A stretch of DNA of 64,000 bases from Variibacter sp. (GCA_019689555.1 JADGHE010000010.1:1-64000); one strand, 5' to 3'. Positions 21,394-31,934 are shown, counted from the stretch's first letter. Translations and numbers: made by a program. The notes: generated from the letters alone by a model not told the origin.

Positions 21394-22281
21394 TCAAGCC
21401 TCCCGCCGGATCGCGCTTTCGTGCCAGCGCCGCAGGACGAGGTGGGAGATCGTGCTCGTCAGGACGAAGATCGCGATCCCGCTCGCCGAGACGAGAACGA
21501 GCGCCGCGAACATGCGCGGGATCTGCAGCCTGTAGCCGGACTCGAGAATGCGATAGGCGAGACCGGACGCTCTGCCCCCCGTCCCGGCGACGAACTCGGC
21601 GACGACGGCGCCGATCAGCGCGAGTCCGCCGGAGATCTTCACCCCGCCTAGAAAATAGGGCAGCGCAGCGGGCAGGCGCAGATAACGCAGCGTCTGCCAG
21701 CGGCTCGCGCGGTAGAGCCGGAACAGGTCGACCAGGTTGTGGTCGGCGGAGTTGAGCCCCAGGATCGTGTTGGAGAGGATCGGGAAGAACGCGACGATCC
21801 ACGCGCAGATCAGCAGCGACAGGTTGATGTCCCCGACCCAGATGATGATCAGCGGCGCAATTGCGACGATGGGCGTCACCTGGAGGATCACCGCGTAAGG
21901 AAACAGCGACTTCTCCAGCCACTTCGACTGCGTGAACAGGATGGCGAGCGCGACGCCCACCACCACGGCCGCGATCAGCGCCGCAAAGGTGATGCGGAGC
22001 GTGATCAGCAGCGACTGCGACAGCGTTCCCCAATCCTGGACGATCGTCTGGGCAATCAGCACCGGCCCCGGCAGAATGTAGGGCGGGATGGCCTTGATCC
22101 GGACGATCGCCTCCCACAAGGCGAGCGCCAGAACGCCGATGACGATCGGCGCGATGACGCCCGGCCAGGCGCTCACCGCAAGGCCGAGCACGCGGCGCTC
22201 CTCGGCGAGGCCGGGCCGCGCCTCGGCGTCGAAGCCGTGCTGGGGCGCGGCGGAGGGCGATGCGAGGGGCGTATCGGTCAT
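21394..22281 (-). CDS. ABC transporter permease (nitrate/sulfonate/taurine type)
   Basis: The 295-residue membrane protein has about six helices. The BPD_transp_1 loop around [20 protein letters not shown] and [20 protein letters not shown] is characteristic of SsuC/TauC/ThiX-type importers. Its ATG overlaps the ATPase stop (ATGA), so the two are coupled. A binding protein normally supplies specificity, and none is adjacent, so sulfonate, taurine, nitrate, pyrimidine precursor and similar ligands all remain possible. The creatininase and deaminase genes nearby hint at a nitrogenous substrate, but this is weak. Confidence 0.88.
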   Translation of the reverse strand: MTDTPLASPSAAPQHGFDAEARPGLAEERRVLGLAVSAWPGVIAPIVIGVLALALWEAIVRIKAIPPYILPGPVLIAQTIVQDWGTLSQSLLITLRITFAALIAAVVVGVALAILFTQSKWLEKSLFPYAVILQVTPIVAIAPLIIIWVGDINLSLLICAWIVAFFPILSNTILGLNSADHNLVDLFRLYRASRWQTLRYLRLPAALPYFLGGVKISGGLALIGAVVAEFVAGTGGRASGLAYRILESGYRLQIPRMFAALVLVSASGIAIFVLTSTISHLVLRRWHESAIRREA

Positions 22282-23108
22282 TGCATGATCGCCCGCTTGA
22301 GGGTTTCGGACGCGACCCGACAGAGATGGGCATATTCGGCCGAGGTGCGAAAGAGGTCGTCGCGCGGATAGGGCGCGTCGTTGGCGAGGTCCGCCATGAC
22401 GCGACCCGGGCGCGCCGCCATGACGACGATGCGCTGGGAGAGATAGACCGACTCGAAGACCGAATGGGTGACGAACAGGACGGTCAGCCGATGCCGCCAC
22501 CACAGCGCCAAAAGATCGTCGTTGAGGCGATGGCGCGTGATCTCGTCGAGCGCCGCGAAGGGTTCGTCCATCAGCAGGATCCGGGGCCGTGTCACGAGCG
22601 CCCGGGCGATCGAAACGCGCATCTTCATGCCGCCGGAGAGCTCGCGCGGATAGGCCTTCTCGAAGCCCTTGAGCCCGACCAGTTCGAGCATCTCCAGCGC
22701 ACGGCTTTCTGCCTCCGGCTTGGGAACGCGCGCGAGCGTGAGCGGCAGCATCACGTTGCGAAGGGCGTTCGCCCACGGCATCAGCGTCGGGTCCTGGAAG
22801 ACGAAGCCGATGTCGGGCCGCGCCCCGCCGGTCGCGCCGGGGCTTGCGTCCGGGCACGCGCTCGGCCACTCGACCGTGCCGGCGCTCGGCTCGGTGAGCC
22901 CGGCGATGATGCGCAGAAGAGTCGATTTCCCGCACCCGGACGGTCCGAGCAGGCTCGCGAACTCGCCGGGCGCAAGGTCGAGGCTCGCGCCGCGAATGGC
23001 GAGCGTGCCCGTGGCGAATTGTTTGGATACGTTGCGGAGCGAGACCAGCGGGCGGCTCGCCTGCCGCGCCGCATCCGCCGTCCGACCCGCAACCGACACA
23101 TAATTCAC
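22278..23108 (-). CDS. ABC transporter ATP-binding protein (nitrate/sulfonate/taurine type)
   Basis: The protein has Walker [10 protein letters not shown], a Q-loop region [19 protein letters not shown], the signature [15 protein letters not shown] and Walker [19 protein letters not shown], the pattern of the SsuB/TauB/ThiZ group. It energises the overlapping permease. The start is uncertain. I use GTG 23108 (VNYVSVAGR) because the 34 codons back to ATG 23210 are Arg-rich and look non-coding. It is divergent from the creatininase-family gene. Confidence 0.88.
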   Translation of the reverse strand: MNYVSVAGRTADAARQASRPLVSLRNVSKQFATGTLAIRGASLDLAPGEFASLLGPSGCGKSTLLRIIAGLTEPSAGTVEWPSACPDASPGATGGARPDIGFVFQDPTLMPWANALRNVMLPLTLARVPKPEAESRALEMLELVGLKGFEKAYPRELSGGMKMRVSIARALVTRPRILLMDEPFAALDEITRHRLNDDLLALWWRHRLTVLFVTHSVFESVYLSQRIVVMAARPGRVMADLANDAPYPRDDLFRTSAEYAHLCRVASETLKRAIMQ

Positions 23109-23472
23109 GCGCCTGGACCCTTGTGGCTGAAACGGAGGCTCGAGGCCGCACCGGACCGCTCGCGCGATGCGCCGCTTGCGGCGTCGCGGGAGCGCCTCCA
23201 TCGCGCGCATGATACGGCAAAGACCATTGCGCTCAACGAGAGATACGGTGCAGCCGCGGCGTTATAAGACCTGCAAGGGCTTGTGTCGCCTTGGCGCGAT
23301 CCGCCGCCGCGCGCTATGAACCCGCCCGCACGCTTGGGCCGCGGCCGGCCTCGCAGGGGCAAGCGAGGCCGGGGGCGCCGGCGCGCGACGAGTGTCCTTC
23401 CGCTTCCGCGGACAAGCATTCGGTCGTTCGGCGAATTCTTCGGCCGGGAAGGCAGCAATGCGGAAGACATAG
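23109..23472. other. 364 bp divergent spacer with a perfect 10 bp hairpin
   Basis: No gene is seen here. CCGGCCTCGC (23345-23354) pairs perfectly with GCGAGGCCGG (23363-23372) around an eight-base loop, about 100 nt before the creatininase ATG, so it could be part of that gene's leader. A TATAAG box lies at 23262-23267 without an obvious -35. If the ATPase gene starts at ATG 23210, about 100 bp of this stretch is coding. Confidence 0.45.
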
Positions 23473-24261
23473 ATGCGGAAAACCTACTGGAGCGAGCTCG
23501 CCACCACGGATTTCGCCGGCCTTGACCCCGAGACCACCATTGCGGTGCTGCCGGTCGCGGCGATGGAGCAGCACGGCCCGCACCTCGCCGTTTCCACCGA
23601 TACGGTCATTGCCGAAGGCATGATCGCCGAGGTGCTCAAGCGCCTTCCCGCGGACCTCTCGATTCTCGTCCTGCCGACCCAGACGATCGGCAAGTCGGAC
23701 GAGCACATCCGCTCGCCGGGCACGTTGACGCTGACCGCCGAGACGGCCATTCGCGCCTGGACAGAAATCGGCGAGTCGGTGCACCGGGCGGGCCTTCGCA
23801 AGCTCGTGATGGTCAATTCGCACGGCGGCAATGTCGACGTGCTCAACATCGTCGCGCGCGACCTGCGCGTGCGCCTGAACATGCTGGCGGTGACGTGCTC
23901 TTGGAACCGCTTCGGCCGTCCGCCGGGGCTCTTTTCCGACGAGGAGGCGGCCGTCGGCATCCACGGCGGCGACCTCGAGACCTCGCTGATGCTCTACTTC
24001 CGCCCCGATCTCGTGCGGATGGAGCGGGCGCAGAACTTCGCGCCCGCAACGATCGGCATCGCGAAGGAGTTTGCGCATCTGCGCCCCACGGGAGCGACCG
24101 CCTTCGGCTGGATCGCGCAGGACCTGCATCCCACCGGAGCGGCGGGCGACGCCACGCGCGCGAGCGCCGAAAAAGGCCGAGCCACCGCCGAATATCAGGC
24201 GCTCGAATTCATCAAACTGCTGCGGGACGTGAAGAACTTCTCGCTCTCGCGGCTGGCGTAA
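23473..24261 (+). CDS. creatininase-family amidohydrolase
   Basis: The 262-residue protein shows the family metal-binding pattern. It has MEQHGPHL (Glu and His near residue 32), an Asp in STDTVIAEG, NSHGGN (His, about 117) and GIHGGDLETSL with the later Glu. Family members include creatininase, the mycofactocin protease MftE and formamide-deformylating enzymes of riboflavin/F420 synthesis, so the name does not fix the substrate. A GGAAG lies seven bases before the ATG. It converges on a cytosine-deaminase-like gene seven bases away; both could act on small cyclic amides or ureides, but this is inference from position. Confidence 0.85.
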   Translation: MRKTYWSELATTDFAGLDPETTIAVLPVAAMEQHGPHLAVSTDTVIAEGMIAEVLKRLPADLSILVLPTQTIGKSDEHIRSPGTLTLTAETAIRAWTEIGESVHRAGLRKLVMVNSHGGNVDVLNIVARDLRVRLNMLAVTCSWNRFGRPPGLFSDEEAAVGIHGGDLETSLMLYFRPDLVRMERAQNFAPATIGIAKEFAHLRPTGATAFGWIAQDLHPTGAAGDATRASAEKGRATAEYQALEFIKLLRDVKNFSLSRLA

Positions 24262-24268
24262 CCGGCGT

Positions 24269-25645
24269 TCAGCCGGCCTTCGCCGCGGGCTGGGTGAGGC
24301 GCACGGGCTCTTGCCCGTAGAGGTGATCAAGCTCGCGATAGTCCGGCAGCGTCGTGTCGACGGCGGCCCCGGCGACGACGACGACGCGGTCGGATTGCGG
24401 GCGCGCGACGAGCTCGTGCACGGTTCTCGCCCGCGTGAGCACGAGATCGGCCGCGGCGCCGGCGGCGAGGTGGCCGCCGCCCGGAAGCCCCATAATCTCG
24501 GCGGACGCCGGTCCGAGCATCCGCAGCCAGGGCCGGTCCGAATGGTCGAGGTGCAGGATGCGGACCGCCTCGCGAAACACTTCGAGCATGTCGAGATCGC
24601 CGTAGGCGTAAAACGGGTCGCGCGCATTGTCGCTCGCGATCGCCACCGGAACGCCTGCCGCGTCGAGTTCGTGCAGCGGTGCGACGCCGCGCAGACGCGG
24701 CGTGCGGCCGGCCCGCCGGTCCTGCAGATAGAGGTTGCACATGGGCAGCGACACGACCGCGATGCCGGTCTCGACCAGCCGGCCGATCACGCGGTCGCGC
24801 TCCTCGTCGGGCGCGAGCGCGAGCGAGCAGCAATGGCCGGCGACGATGCGGCCCTTGAAGCGATGGCGCTCGGCCGCGCGCGCGATGCATTCCAGGCTGC
24901 GGGCCTCCGGCGAGCAGCTCTCGTCGACATGGAAATCGAGGTCGAGCCCGTTCGCCGCCGCGGCGGCGAAGATGCGGTCGAGCGCAAGCTCGAGCTTCGG
25001 CCCCGGCTTGTCCCCGAGGAACGTGACGCCGCCGAGCACGCCCCCGTAGCGCGCGACGGTGTGGACGACGGAGCGGAACTGGGGCTCGTCGTCCACCGCG
25101 AGATCGAACGGGAACAGCGCGACCGCCTGCAGCGCGATGCGGTCCTTCCAAGCCCCGCGCAGCTCGGCGAAGACCGGCCAGGTGATCGCGGTTTGCTTGC
25201 CGATCGAATCGAGATGGGTGCGGATTGCGCCCGTCCCGTGCGCGAAGGCGCAGCGCAGGGCAAAGTCCATGCGGGCGAGAACGTCCTCGGCATCCCACCG
25301 ACTTTCTCGATCCAGCGCTGCGGCGTCGAGCGCCCCGCCGAAGGTCCCGTCCGGGTTGGGGCTGCGCGGCCAGATGTGGCTTTTGTCGAGATGGGTATGC
25401 ACGTCCACGAATCGCGGCAGCGCCAGGCCGTCGCGCAGGTCGACGGCGGGCAGGTCCCTGCCGGCCGGAAAGCCGCCGGGCGCGCCCAGATAGGCGATGC
25501 GCCCGCGATCGACCACGATCTCGCAGGCGGCCAACCGGTCCGGCCCGGCGGCCGGCGCGAGGGCCGGCGCGAGCTCCGCGGGCACGCGGGCGTTGATGAT
25601 GCGATAGGTCGGTGCGCGTGGAATGGTGACGAAGCCGTGGGACAC
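24269..25645 (-). CDS. cytosine-deaminase-like metal-dependent amidohydrolase
   Basis: The 458-residue protein of the amidohydrolase superfamily has the first metal site VDVHTHLDKSH, then LDFHVDESC and AGHCCSLA. The metal-ligand Asp lies in IASDNARDPFYAYGD, the pattern of the CodA/TrzN-like group rather than guanine deaminase. Likely reactions are hydrolytic deamination of cytosine-like rings or related N-heterocycles. The start is uncertain: GTG 25645 gives a family-like N-terminus, whereas the frame continues to ATG 25756 through sequence that looks non-coding. Confidence 0.85.
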   Translation of the reverse strand: MSHGFVTIPRAPTYRIINARVPAELAPALAPAAGPDRLAACEIVVDRGRIAYLGAPGGFPAGRDLPAVDLRDGLALPRFVDVHTHLDKSHIWPRSPNPDGTFGGALDAAALDRESRWDAEDVLARMDFALRCAFAHGTGAIRTHLDSIGKQTAITWPVFAELRGAWKDRIALQAVALFPFDLAVDDEPQFRSVVHTVARYGGVLGGVTFLGDKPGPKLELALDRIFAAAAANGLDLDFHVDESCSPEARSLECIARAAERHRFKGRIVAGHCCSLALAPDEERDRVIGRLVETGIAVVSLPMCNLYLQDRRAGRTPRLRGVAPLHELDAAGVPVAIASDNARDPFYAYGDLDMLEVFREAVRILHLDHSDRPWLRMLGPASAEIMGLPGGGHLAAGAAADLVLTRARTVHELVARPQSDRVVVVAGAAVDTTLPDYRELDHLYGQEPVRLTQPAAKAG

Positions 25646-25865
25646 GGGCTGCTCTGCGGGGTCGCGCGCTATCGCGCCTTGCGCTGATTCTGCGGCAACG
25701 CAGCTTAAATCACAGGCCGGCCGAGCGATCGACTCCGGCGCCGCGCCGCCCCGCAAGAAGCCCGACGCCAGATCGAACCGAACGGACAGGTTGTGCTTGA
25801 TTCGGCAGGCCGGGGCGCTCGCTGACGGCGGGAATCGGCGGCGCCGCCGCCGTGGGCGGCCGGCA

Positions 25866-25940
<75 letters not shown>

Positions 25941-26061
25941 AGGTGGCGGGCCATGGCCCCGCCGCGAGGCGCGGCGACAATGGAGGCGATGCTTGCCACA
26001 AGGGCCAGGACGGCGCAAGCAGAAGCGCACATCACGAATCGGCCCGGATAGGCTGCTCGCC

Positions 26062-26241
26062 ATGACGGACGATGACAAGGCCCGGCGCAAAGCGGAGCGC
26101 GAACAGCGGCTGCGGAAGGCGTTGCGCGAAAACCTACGCCGGCGCAAGATTCAGGCGCGCGCTCGCGCGGCAAAGGAGTCGCACCGATCGGAGGCCGATG
26201 GGGCGACGGAGGAGGACCAAAGCCTTCGAGGGGAGGATTAG
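26062..26241 (+). CDS. small basic helical protein upstream of murA
   Basis: The 59-residue protein begins [18 protein letters not shown] and is almost entirely charged, with a likely single long helix through residue 45 and an acidic tail. Short proteins with a [15 protein letters not shown]-like core are common next to murA in Hyphomicrobiales, which supports a real gene. No function is established. The in-frame ATG at 25993 is less likely because its N-terminus is unlike this pattern. It is co-directional with murA, 185 bp upstream. Confidence 0.7.
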   Translation: MTDDDKARRKAEREQRLRKALRENLRRRKIQARARAAKESHRSEADGATEEDQSLRGED

Positions 26242-26426
26242 GGGCCTTCCTGCCACCCGACTTTCGCCGTATTCGCCCTGCCGTGTGGGGCCGGAGCGTT
26301 TTCCGGGAGGCGGACGGCTCCCTTTCCGCCCCGCGCACGCCCGCAAGACCTCGACGCCCGCCCATTCGACCTGAAACGCACGTTCGGAACCGGCCGCCGC
26401 CGGCTCCGCCGCAAGGGACCCAGCAG

Positions 26427-27716
26427 ATGGATCGCATTCGTATCACCGGCGGCCGCCCGCTCACCGGAACCATTCCGATCTCGGGCGCAAAGAATGCGGC
26501 CCTGCCGTTGATGATCGCGAGCCTGCTGACCGAAGAGACGCTCACCCTTGAGAACGTGCCCCGCCTTGCCGACGTGGCGCTGCTGCAGCGCATTCTCGGC
26601 AATCACGGCGTCGACATCACGGTGCCGGGCAAGCGACCGGGCGACGGGCAGTATCAGGGGCAGACCCTGCAGATTTCGGCCGCCCGCATCGTCGACACCA
26701 CCGCGCCCTACGAACTCGTCTCGCGCATGCGGGCGAGCTTCTGGGTGCTGGCGCCGCTGCTCGCCCGCGTGGGGGAAGCGCGCGTGTCGATGCCGGGCGG
26801 CTGCGCGATCGGCACCCGGCCGGTCGATCTGTTGCTGATGGCGATGGAGCGGCTGGGCGCGGAGATCGACATCGAGGGCGGCTATGTCGTCGCGCGCGCG
26901 CCGCGCGGCCTGCGCGGGGCCGAAATCGTCTTTCCCAAGGTCACCGTCGGCGGCACTCACACGGCGCTCATGGGCGCGGTGCTCGCGCGCGGCACCACCG
27001 TCATCGAGAATGCCGCGCAGGAGCCTGAAATCGTCGATCTCGCCGCCTGTCTGACGAAGATGGGCGCCCGCATCACCGGGGCCGGCACTCCGCGCATCGT
27101 CGTCGAGGGCGTGACGCGGCTTTCAGGCGCCCGCCACACCGTCCTGCCGGATCGCATCGAAGCCGGCACCTACGCGATGGCGGTCGCGATGACGGGCGGC
27201 GACGTCCTGCTGGAGGGCGCGCGGCCCGACCTCATGCAGGCTGCGCTCGACGTGCTCGTGCAGGCGGGCGCCGAGGTGTCCGCGAACAATGCCGGCATTC
27301 GCGTTTCGCGGAACGGCGCCTGGCTCGAGCCCGTCACGGTAGCCACGGCCCCTTTCCCCGGCTTCCCGACGGACCTGCAGGCGCAGCTCATGGCGCTGAT
27401 GGCGCGGGCGAAGGGGTCGTCGCGCATCACCGAGACGATCTTCGAGAACCGCTTCATGCATGTGCAGGAGCTGGTTCGGCTCGGCGCCCATATCCGGCTG
27501 GAGGGGGACACGGCGATCATCGACGGCGTCGAGCGTCTGAAGGGCGCGCCCGTGATGGCGACCGACCTGCGCGCCTCGGTATCGCTCGTCATCGCCGGGC
27601 TCGCCGCGGAGGGCGAGACGGTCGTCCACCGCGTCTATCACCTCGACCGCGGCTTCGAGCGGCTTGAACAGAAGCTCGCCGCCTGCGGCGCCGCGATCGA
27701 GCGCCTGAGCGGCTGA
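26427..27716 (+). CDS. murA: UDP-N-acetylglucosamine 1-carboxyvinyltransferase
   Basis: MurA transfers enolpyruvate from PEP to UDP-GlcNAc, the first committed step of peptidoglycan synthesis in the cytoplasm. The 429-residue protein starts [14 protein letters not shown] and contains GAKNAALP (K22, N23 substrate contacts). The flexible loop [13 protein letters not shown] carries C126, the Cys attacked by fosfomycin. [10 protein letters not shown] and FPTDLQAQ, with the catalytic Asp region, follow. ATG 26427 matches the family N-terminus; the frame extends to 26283 without coding character. Confidence 0.97.
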   Translation: MDRIRITGGRPLTGTIPISGAKNAALPLMIASLLTEETLTLENVPRLADVALLQRILGNHGVDITVPGKRPGDGQYQGQTLQISAARIVDTTAPYELVSRMRASFWVLAPLLARVGEARVSMPGGCAIGTRPVDLLLMAMERLGAEIDIEGGYVVARAPRGLRGAEIVFPKVTVGGTHTALMGAVLARGTTVIENAAQEPEIVDLAACLTKMGARITGAGTPRIVVEGVTRLSGARHTVLPDRIEAGTYAMAVAMTGGDVLLEGARPDLMQAALDVLVQAGAEVSANNAGIRVSRNGAWLEPVTVATAPFPGFPTDLQAQLMALMARAKGSSRITETIFENRFMHVQELVRLGAHIRLEGDTAIIDGVERLKGAPVMATDLRASVSLVIAGLAAEGETVVHRVYHLDRGFERLEQKLAACGAAIERLSG

Positions 27717-27819
27717 TCGTTTCAAGCGGGCGCGCAGAAGGTAACGAGCCGCCCTCCATTCCCGCGGGCCGCCCCCACCGCAGACTCACCGCAGAAGGAC
27801 CGGCCGCCCCTGCCCGCCG

Positions 27820-28254
27820 CTACCAGCGCGCATAGCCACGCCAACGGTGCCGATGGCCCCAGCGATGGTGCCGGAAGCGTGAGCCCCAATGGACCCGCCG
27901 GTGATAACCCCAATAGGGCGTGTAGTAGGACGGCGCCCCATAGTAGACGGGACCACCGTAATAGTAGGGCTCGGAGTAGTAGGGGTAGTAGTCATAGCGC
28001 GGTGCAAACGCGCTGATCGCCGCCGCGCCGATGATGCCGGCCGCAAGGCCCGCGACCAGGGCGCCGCCGTGACCGTAGTGACGGCCGCGCCAGCGCACGC
28101 TCGTCACAGCGCCCGGCAGTGCGTCGGTCGCCGCCTTCAGCCCCGTGGCGCTTCCCGCGGTCACCGGGGCCGCGAGGCCGGCGTTCGGCAGGCTTATCGT
28201 CAGCGCGCCCGCGAAGCCGAAGGCAAGCGCCGTATTCCTGAAGCCGATAGGCAT
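27820..28254 (-). CDS. secreted protein with Tyr-rich and His/Arg-rich tail
   Basis: The 144-residue protein has a signal peptide (MPIGFRNTALAFGFAGAL, then SLPNAGLAAP) and a Gly/Ala hydrophobic stretch (about 68-88). The C-terminal half is dominated by Tyr-Pro-Gly repeats such as YYPYYSEPYYYGGPVYYG and then His/Arg/Trp. It resembles small BA14K-like or lectin-like surface proteins of Hyphomicrobiales. The tail could bind metal, wall or phenolics, but no function is known. I prefer ATG 28254, preceded by AGAGGA at eight bases; ATG 28272 is an alternative. Confidence 0.65.
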   Translation of the reverse strand: MPIGFRNTALAFGFAGALTISLPNAGLAAPVTAGSATGLKAATDALPGAVTSVRWRGRHYGHGGALVAGLAAGIIGAAAISAFAPRYDYYPYYSEPYYYGGPVYYGAPSYYTPYWGYHRRVHWGSRFRHHRWGHRHRWRGYARW

Positions 28255-28475
28255 GATCTCGATCCTCTTCATCGCGCCTGCGGCGGGGGCACGCGCGGCC
28301 TCGCGCCTCGCGCCCTTCTCCGCGCCGAAGGCGGATTTGCCTGCAAGGAACGGACAACAGAGACGGCCGGTTCCGCGCCGGGCGGGCTTGTGCGGTAAAA
28401 TAAAGTTGTCCCGCAAAGGCGTAGGCGGCGAGGCGGCGCACGCTGCTGCGGCGCAACCGGCGGCGCCTTCGAACT

Positions 28476-31400
28476 TCAGCCGGCTTCGCGGATCTTCACC
28501 GCGGCTTCGAGGTCGACGGAGACGAGCTGCGAGACGCCGCGCTCCGCCATGGTCACGCCGAAGAGGCGGTTCATGCGCGCCATGGTGATCGGATTGTGCG
28601 TGATGGTGATGAACCGCGTTTCCGTCTGCCGCGCCATCTCGTTGAGCAGATCGCAGAAGCGTTCGACGTTGTGGTCGTCGAGCGGCGCGTCGACTTCGTC
28701 CAGCACGCAAATCGGCGCCGGATTGGTGAGAAAGACGGCGAAGATCAGCGCGAGAGCCGTCAGCGCCTGCTCGCCGCCCGAGAGCAACGACAGCGACTGC
28801 GGGCGCTTGCCCGGCGGCCGCGCGACGATGTCGAGTCCCGCCTCGAGCGGATCTTCGCTCTCGATCAGCTTCAGCTCGGCCTCGCCGCCGCCGAAGAGCG
28901 TCGTGAAGAGCCGCTTGAAGTGACCGTTGACGACCTCGAACGAAGCGGTGAGCCGCTCGCGCGCCTCGCGATTGAGATTCTGGATGCCCTGCCGCAGGCG
29001 CTTGATCGCTTCGATGAGATCGTTGCGTTCGGCGGTGAGCGTCGCGTGCTGCGCCTCGACCTCGCGCAGCTCTTCCTCCGCCCGCAGGTTCACGGCGCCG
29101 AGGCGCTCCCGCTCGCGCCGCAAGCGTTCGAGATCGGCTTCGACGGCGGTGACGTCGGGCAGGCTCGCGCCCTCCTCGAGGTCGGCGAGCAGGGCAACGC
29201 GCTCGGGCTCGACCTCCAGCACTTCCACGATCTCGCGCGCGATCTCGGCAAGGCGCGTCTTGGCCGCCTCGAAGCGTTCCTCGGCGCGTGCGGCCTCTTC
29301 GCGCGCCGCGCTCAAGGCCTCCAGCGCCGCGCGGGCCGCGGCATCGGCCTCCGCCTGCGCCTGCTCGCCGGCGCTGAGCTGATCGCCCGCGGCGCGGCGC
29401 GCCGCCTGAGCCGCTTCGATCTCGTCGATGAGCGACCGCCGCCGCGCCGCCAACAGGACCGGCGCTGCGTCGAGCTCTTCGCGCTCGCGCCGCGCCTCGG
29501 CTTCGCGCGCCTCGATGGTGGCGATGTGATCCCCGGAGTTCTGCCGGCGCTCGATCCAGGCGGCGCGCTCGGATGCGATGGCCTTCAGGCGCCGCTCGGC
29601 GTGCTCCAGCTCGCGCGCGAGCGTCTGCGCTTCCGAGCGGATTTCCGCCAGCGCGGCGCGACGGTTCGTCGCCTCGGCGCGGGCGGCGGCGAGCTCCTGC
29701 TCCAGCGCGCCGGCGCCGGGGAGGGATTCGAGCGCCGCCCGGGTCTGATCGACGACGGCCGCGACCTCGTCGCGATTCTGGCGCAGCCGCGCCGCCGCCT
29801 CGGTGACGGCGGACAGCCGAGCCGTGATGCGCGCGAGCTCCCGTTCGGCGGCGGCATGGGCGGCGCGCGCCGCTTCGACCTCCTGCTGGCGCTTGCGCCG
29901 CGCGGCACGGGTCTCGGCCTCGACGGCGGCGGCGGCCGCGGCCTCGGCCTGGGCCTGCTCGACCGCCGCACGCTTCGCGCTCACGTCCGCCTGAGCGGCT
30001 TCGAGCTCCTTGCGGACGTCGGCGAGGCGGTTCTTCTGCGCGAGGCGCCGCACGGCGGCCGTCGGCGCGTGCGCGGCGGCCGCATAGCCGTCCCACCGCC
30101 ACAGATCGCCCTCGCGCGAGACGAGGCGCTGCCCGGGCTTGAGCAGGGTCGCGATCCGCGCGCCCTCGGACCGCTCGACGACGCCGATCTGCGCCAGGCG
30201 GCGGGCGAGCTCGGCCGGCGCCCTGACATATTTCGACAGCGGCTCCACCCCTTCGGGCAGCGCCGGATCCGAGGGGTCGATCGGCGAGCCTCCCCAGCGC
30301 TCGGGCGCGGCGGGATCGATCGGCGCATTGATGTCGTCGCCGAAGGCCGCGCCGAGCGCCGCCTCGTAGCCTTTCTCGACCGTGATGAGATCGAGCGCGG
30401 GCGGCCACATGCTCGGGGTGTCGGCCTGGAGCACCTTGGTCAAGGTGCGCGCTTCGGTCTCCAGTTCCGCGATGCGGCGCTCGGCGGCGCCGAGCGGCTT
30501 GCGCGCGGCTTCCAGGGCTTCCCGAGCCGCCGCGTGGCGCTCCTCGGCGGCATGCGCGGCCGCTTCCGCCTCGGCCACCCCGGCCTCGGCCGCCTCGATC
30601 GCGGCGGCGAGCTGCGGAAGATTGGGACCGCGCTCGCGCTCCGCGGTCAACTGCTCCGTCTCCTTGGCGACGGACGCCAGTTCCCGGTCGAGTCGCTCGA
30701 GCCGCTGGGCATTCTCGCGCAGCGAGCGCTCGAGCTGGTTGCGCCGCGCCGAAAGGTCGGCGAGCGCCGCCGTGCGATCCGAAAACTCCTTCTCGGCGGC
30801 GGCGAGCGCGGCCTCCGCCTCGCCCACCCGCGCGGCGACGTCCTTCTGCCGCTCCTCGCCGCGGACGGCCGCCTCACGCAAGGCGGACTCCTCGGCCGCC
30901 AGCCGTTCGAGCGCCGCTTCGGCGTCCGCGGCGAGCCGCCGTTCGCGCGCAATGTCCTCGGCGAACTGGGCGAGCCGCCGGTCGAGATCGGCGATGCGCT
31001 CGCGCGCCCGCGCCTCTTCGCGGTCGAGGGTGTCGCGGGCGGCGACAAGGCGTTGCAGAGCCGCGGCGGCCCGCGCCTCGGCGTCCCGCAGCGCCGGCAG
31101 CGCGGCGGCCGCATTGGCCTGGGCCACGGCCGCTTCCGTCTGCACGGCGGTGCGCTCGGCGACGAGGCGGACGGCGAGATCGCGCGCGCGCTCGCCGTCG
31201 ACCACCGCCTTCTTGGCGGCGACGTAGCGCAGGTGGAACAGCGTCGCTTCCGCCTTGCGCACCTGCGCCGAGACGGCCTTGTAGCGCACCGCCTGGCGGG
31301 CCTGCCGCTTGAGGCTCTCGATCTGCCCGGCGAGCTGACCGATGACGTCCTCGAGCCGTTCGAGGTTGTGCTCGGCCGCCTTCAACCGCAGCTCCGCCTC

Positions 31401-31934
31401 GTGTCGCCGCGCATGCAGGCCGGCCACGCCCGCGGCCTCTTCGAGCACGCGGCGGCGCGCCTGAGGCTTGGCCTGCACGATCTCGCCGATGCGCCCCTGG
31501 TGCACCAACGCCGGCGAGCGCGCGCCCGTCGAGGCGTCGGCGAACAGAATCTGCACGTCGCGCGCGCGGACCTCGCGGCCGTTCACGCGGTAGGTCGACC
31601 CCGCCTCGCGCTCGATGCGGCGAGAGACTTCGAGCGTATCGAACTCGTTGAAGGCGGCCGGCGCCGTGCGCTCCGAGTTGTCAATGGTCAGCACCACCTC
31701 GGCGGTGTTGCGGGGCGGGCGATTGGTGGAGCCGGAGAAGATGACATCGTCCATGTCGGCCGCGCGCATCGCCTTGTGCGACGACTCGCCCATCACCCAG
31801 CGCAGCGCTTCGACCAGATTGGACTTGCCGCAGCCGTTGGGGCCCACCACGCCGGTCAGGCCGGGCTCGATCGGCACATCGGTCGGTTCGACGAACGACT
31901 TGAATCCGATGAGGCGCAGGCGCGTCAGCTTCAT
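28476..31934 (-). CDS. smc: chromosome segregation protein SMC
   Basis: SMC is the ATPase of the condensin-like complex with ScpA and ScpB that compacts and resolves replicated chromosomes. The 1152-residue protein has full length. It shows Walker A GPNGCGKSN (31-38), two long Glu/Ala/Arg coiled coils (about 170-500 and 670-1000), a hinge around residues 515-660, and the C-terminal signature LSLLSGGEQALTALAL with Walker B ICVLDEVDAPLDD. The coiled coils are unusually alanine- and arginine-rich, as expected at this GC content. It is downstream of and co-directional with the DsbA-like gene. Long open frames on the opposite strand are GC artefacts. Confidence 0.97.
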   Translation of the reverse strand: MKLTRLRLIGFKSFVEPTDVPIEPGLTGVVGPNGCGKSNLVEALRWVMGESSHKAMRAADMDDVIFSGSTNRPPRNTAEVVLTIDNSERTAPAAFNEFDTLEVSRRIEREAGSTYRVNGREVRARDVQILFADASTGARSPALVHQGRIGEIVQAKPQARRRVLEEAAGVAGLHARRHEAELRLKAAEHNLERLEDVIGQLAGQIESLKRQARQAVRYKAVSAQVRKAEATLFHLRYVAAKKAVVDGERARDLAVRLVAERTAVQTEAAVAQANAAAALPALRDAEARAAAALQRLVAARDTLDREEARARERIADLDRRLAQFAEDIARERRLAADAEAALERLAAEESALREAAVRGEERQKDVAARVGEAEAALAAAEKEFSDRTAALADLSARRNQLERSLRENAQRLERLDRELASVAKETEQLTAERERGPNLPQLAAAIEAAEAGVAEAEAAAHAAEERHAAAREALEAARKPLGAAERRIAELETEARTLTKVLQADTPSMWPPALDLITVEKGYEAALGAAFGDDINAPIDPAAPERWGGSPIDPSDPALPEGVEPLSKYVRAPAELARRLAQIGVVERSEGARIATLLKPGQRLVSREGDLWRWDGYAAAAHAPTAAVRRLAQKNRLADVRKELEAAQADVSAKRAAVEQAQAEAAAAAAVEAETRAARRKRQQEVEAARAAHAAAERELARITARLSAVTEAAARLRQNRDEVAAVVDQTRAALESLPGAGALEQELAAARAEATNRRAALAEIRSEAQTLARELEHAERRLKAIASERAAWIERRQNSGDHIATIEAREAEARREREELDAAPVLLAARRRSLIDEIEAAQAARRAAGDQLSAGEQAQAEADAAARAALEALSAAREEAARAEERFEAAKTRLAEIAREIVEVLEVEPERVALLADLEEGASLPDVTAVEADLERLRRERERLGAVNLRAEEELREVEAQHATLTAERNDLIEAIKRLRQGIQNLNREARERLTASFEVVNGHFKRLFTTLFGGGEAELKLIESEDPLEAGLDIVARPPGKRPQSLSLLSGGEQALTALALIFAVFLTNPAPICVLDEVDAPLDDHNVERFCDLLNEMARQTETRFITITHNPITMARMNRLFGVTMAERGVSQLVSVDLEAAVKIREAG

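Noticed and set aside
22260-23267. A 335-codon plus-strand frame opposite the ABC ATPase
   Set aside because: It mirrors the ATPase gene, whose Walker and signature motifs are complete on the minus strand.
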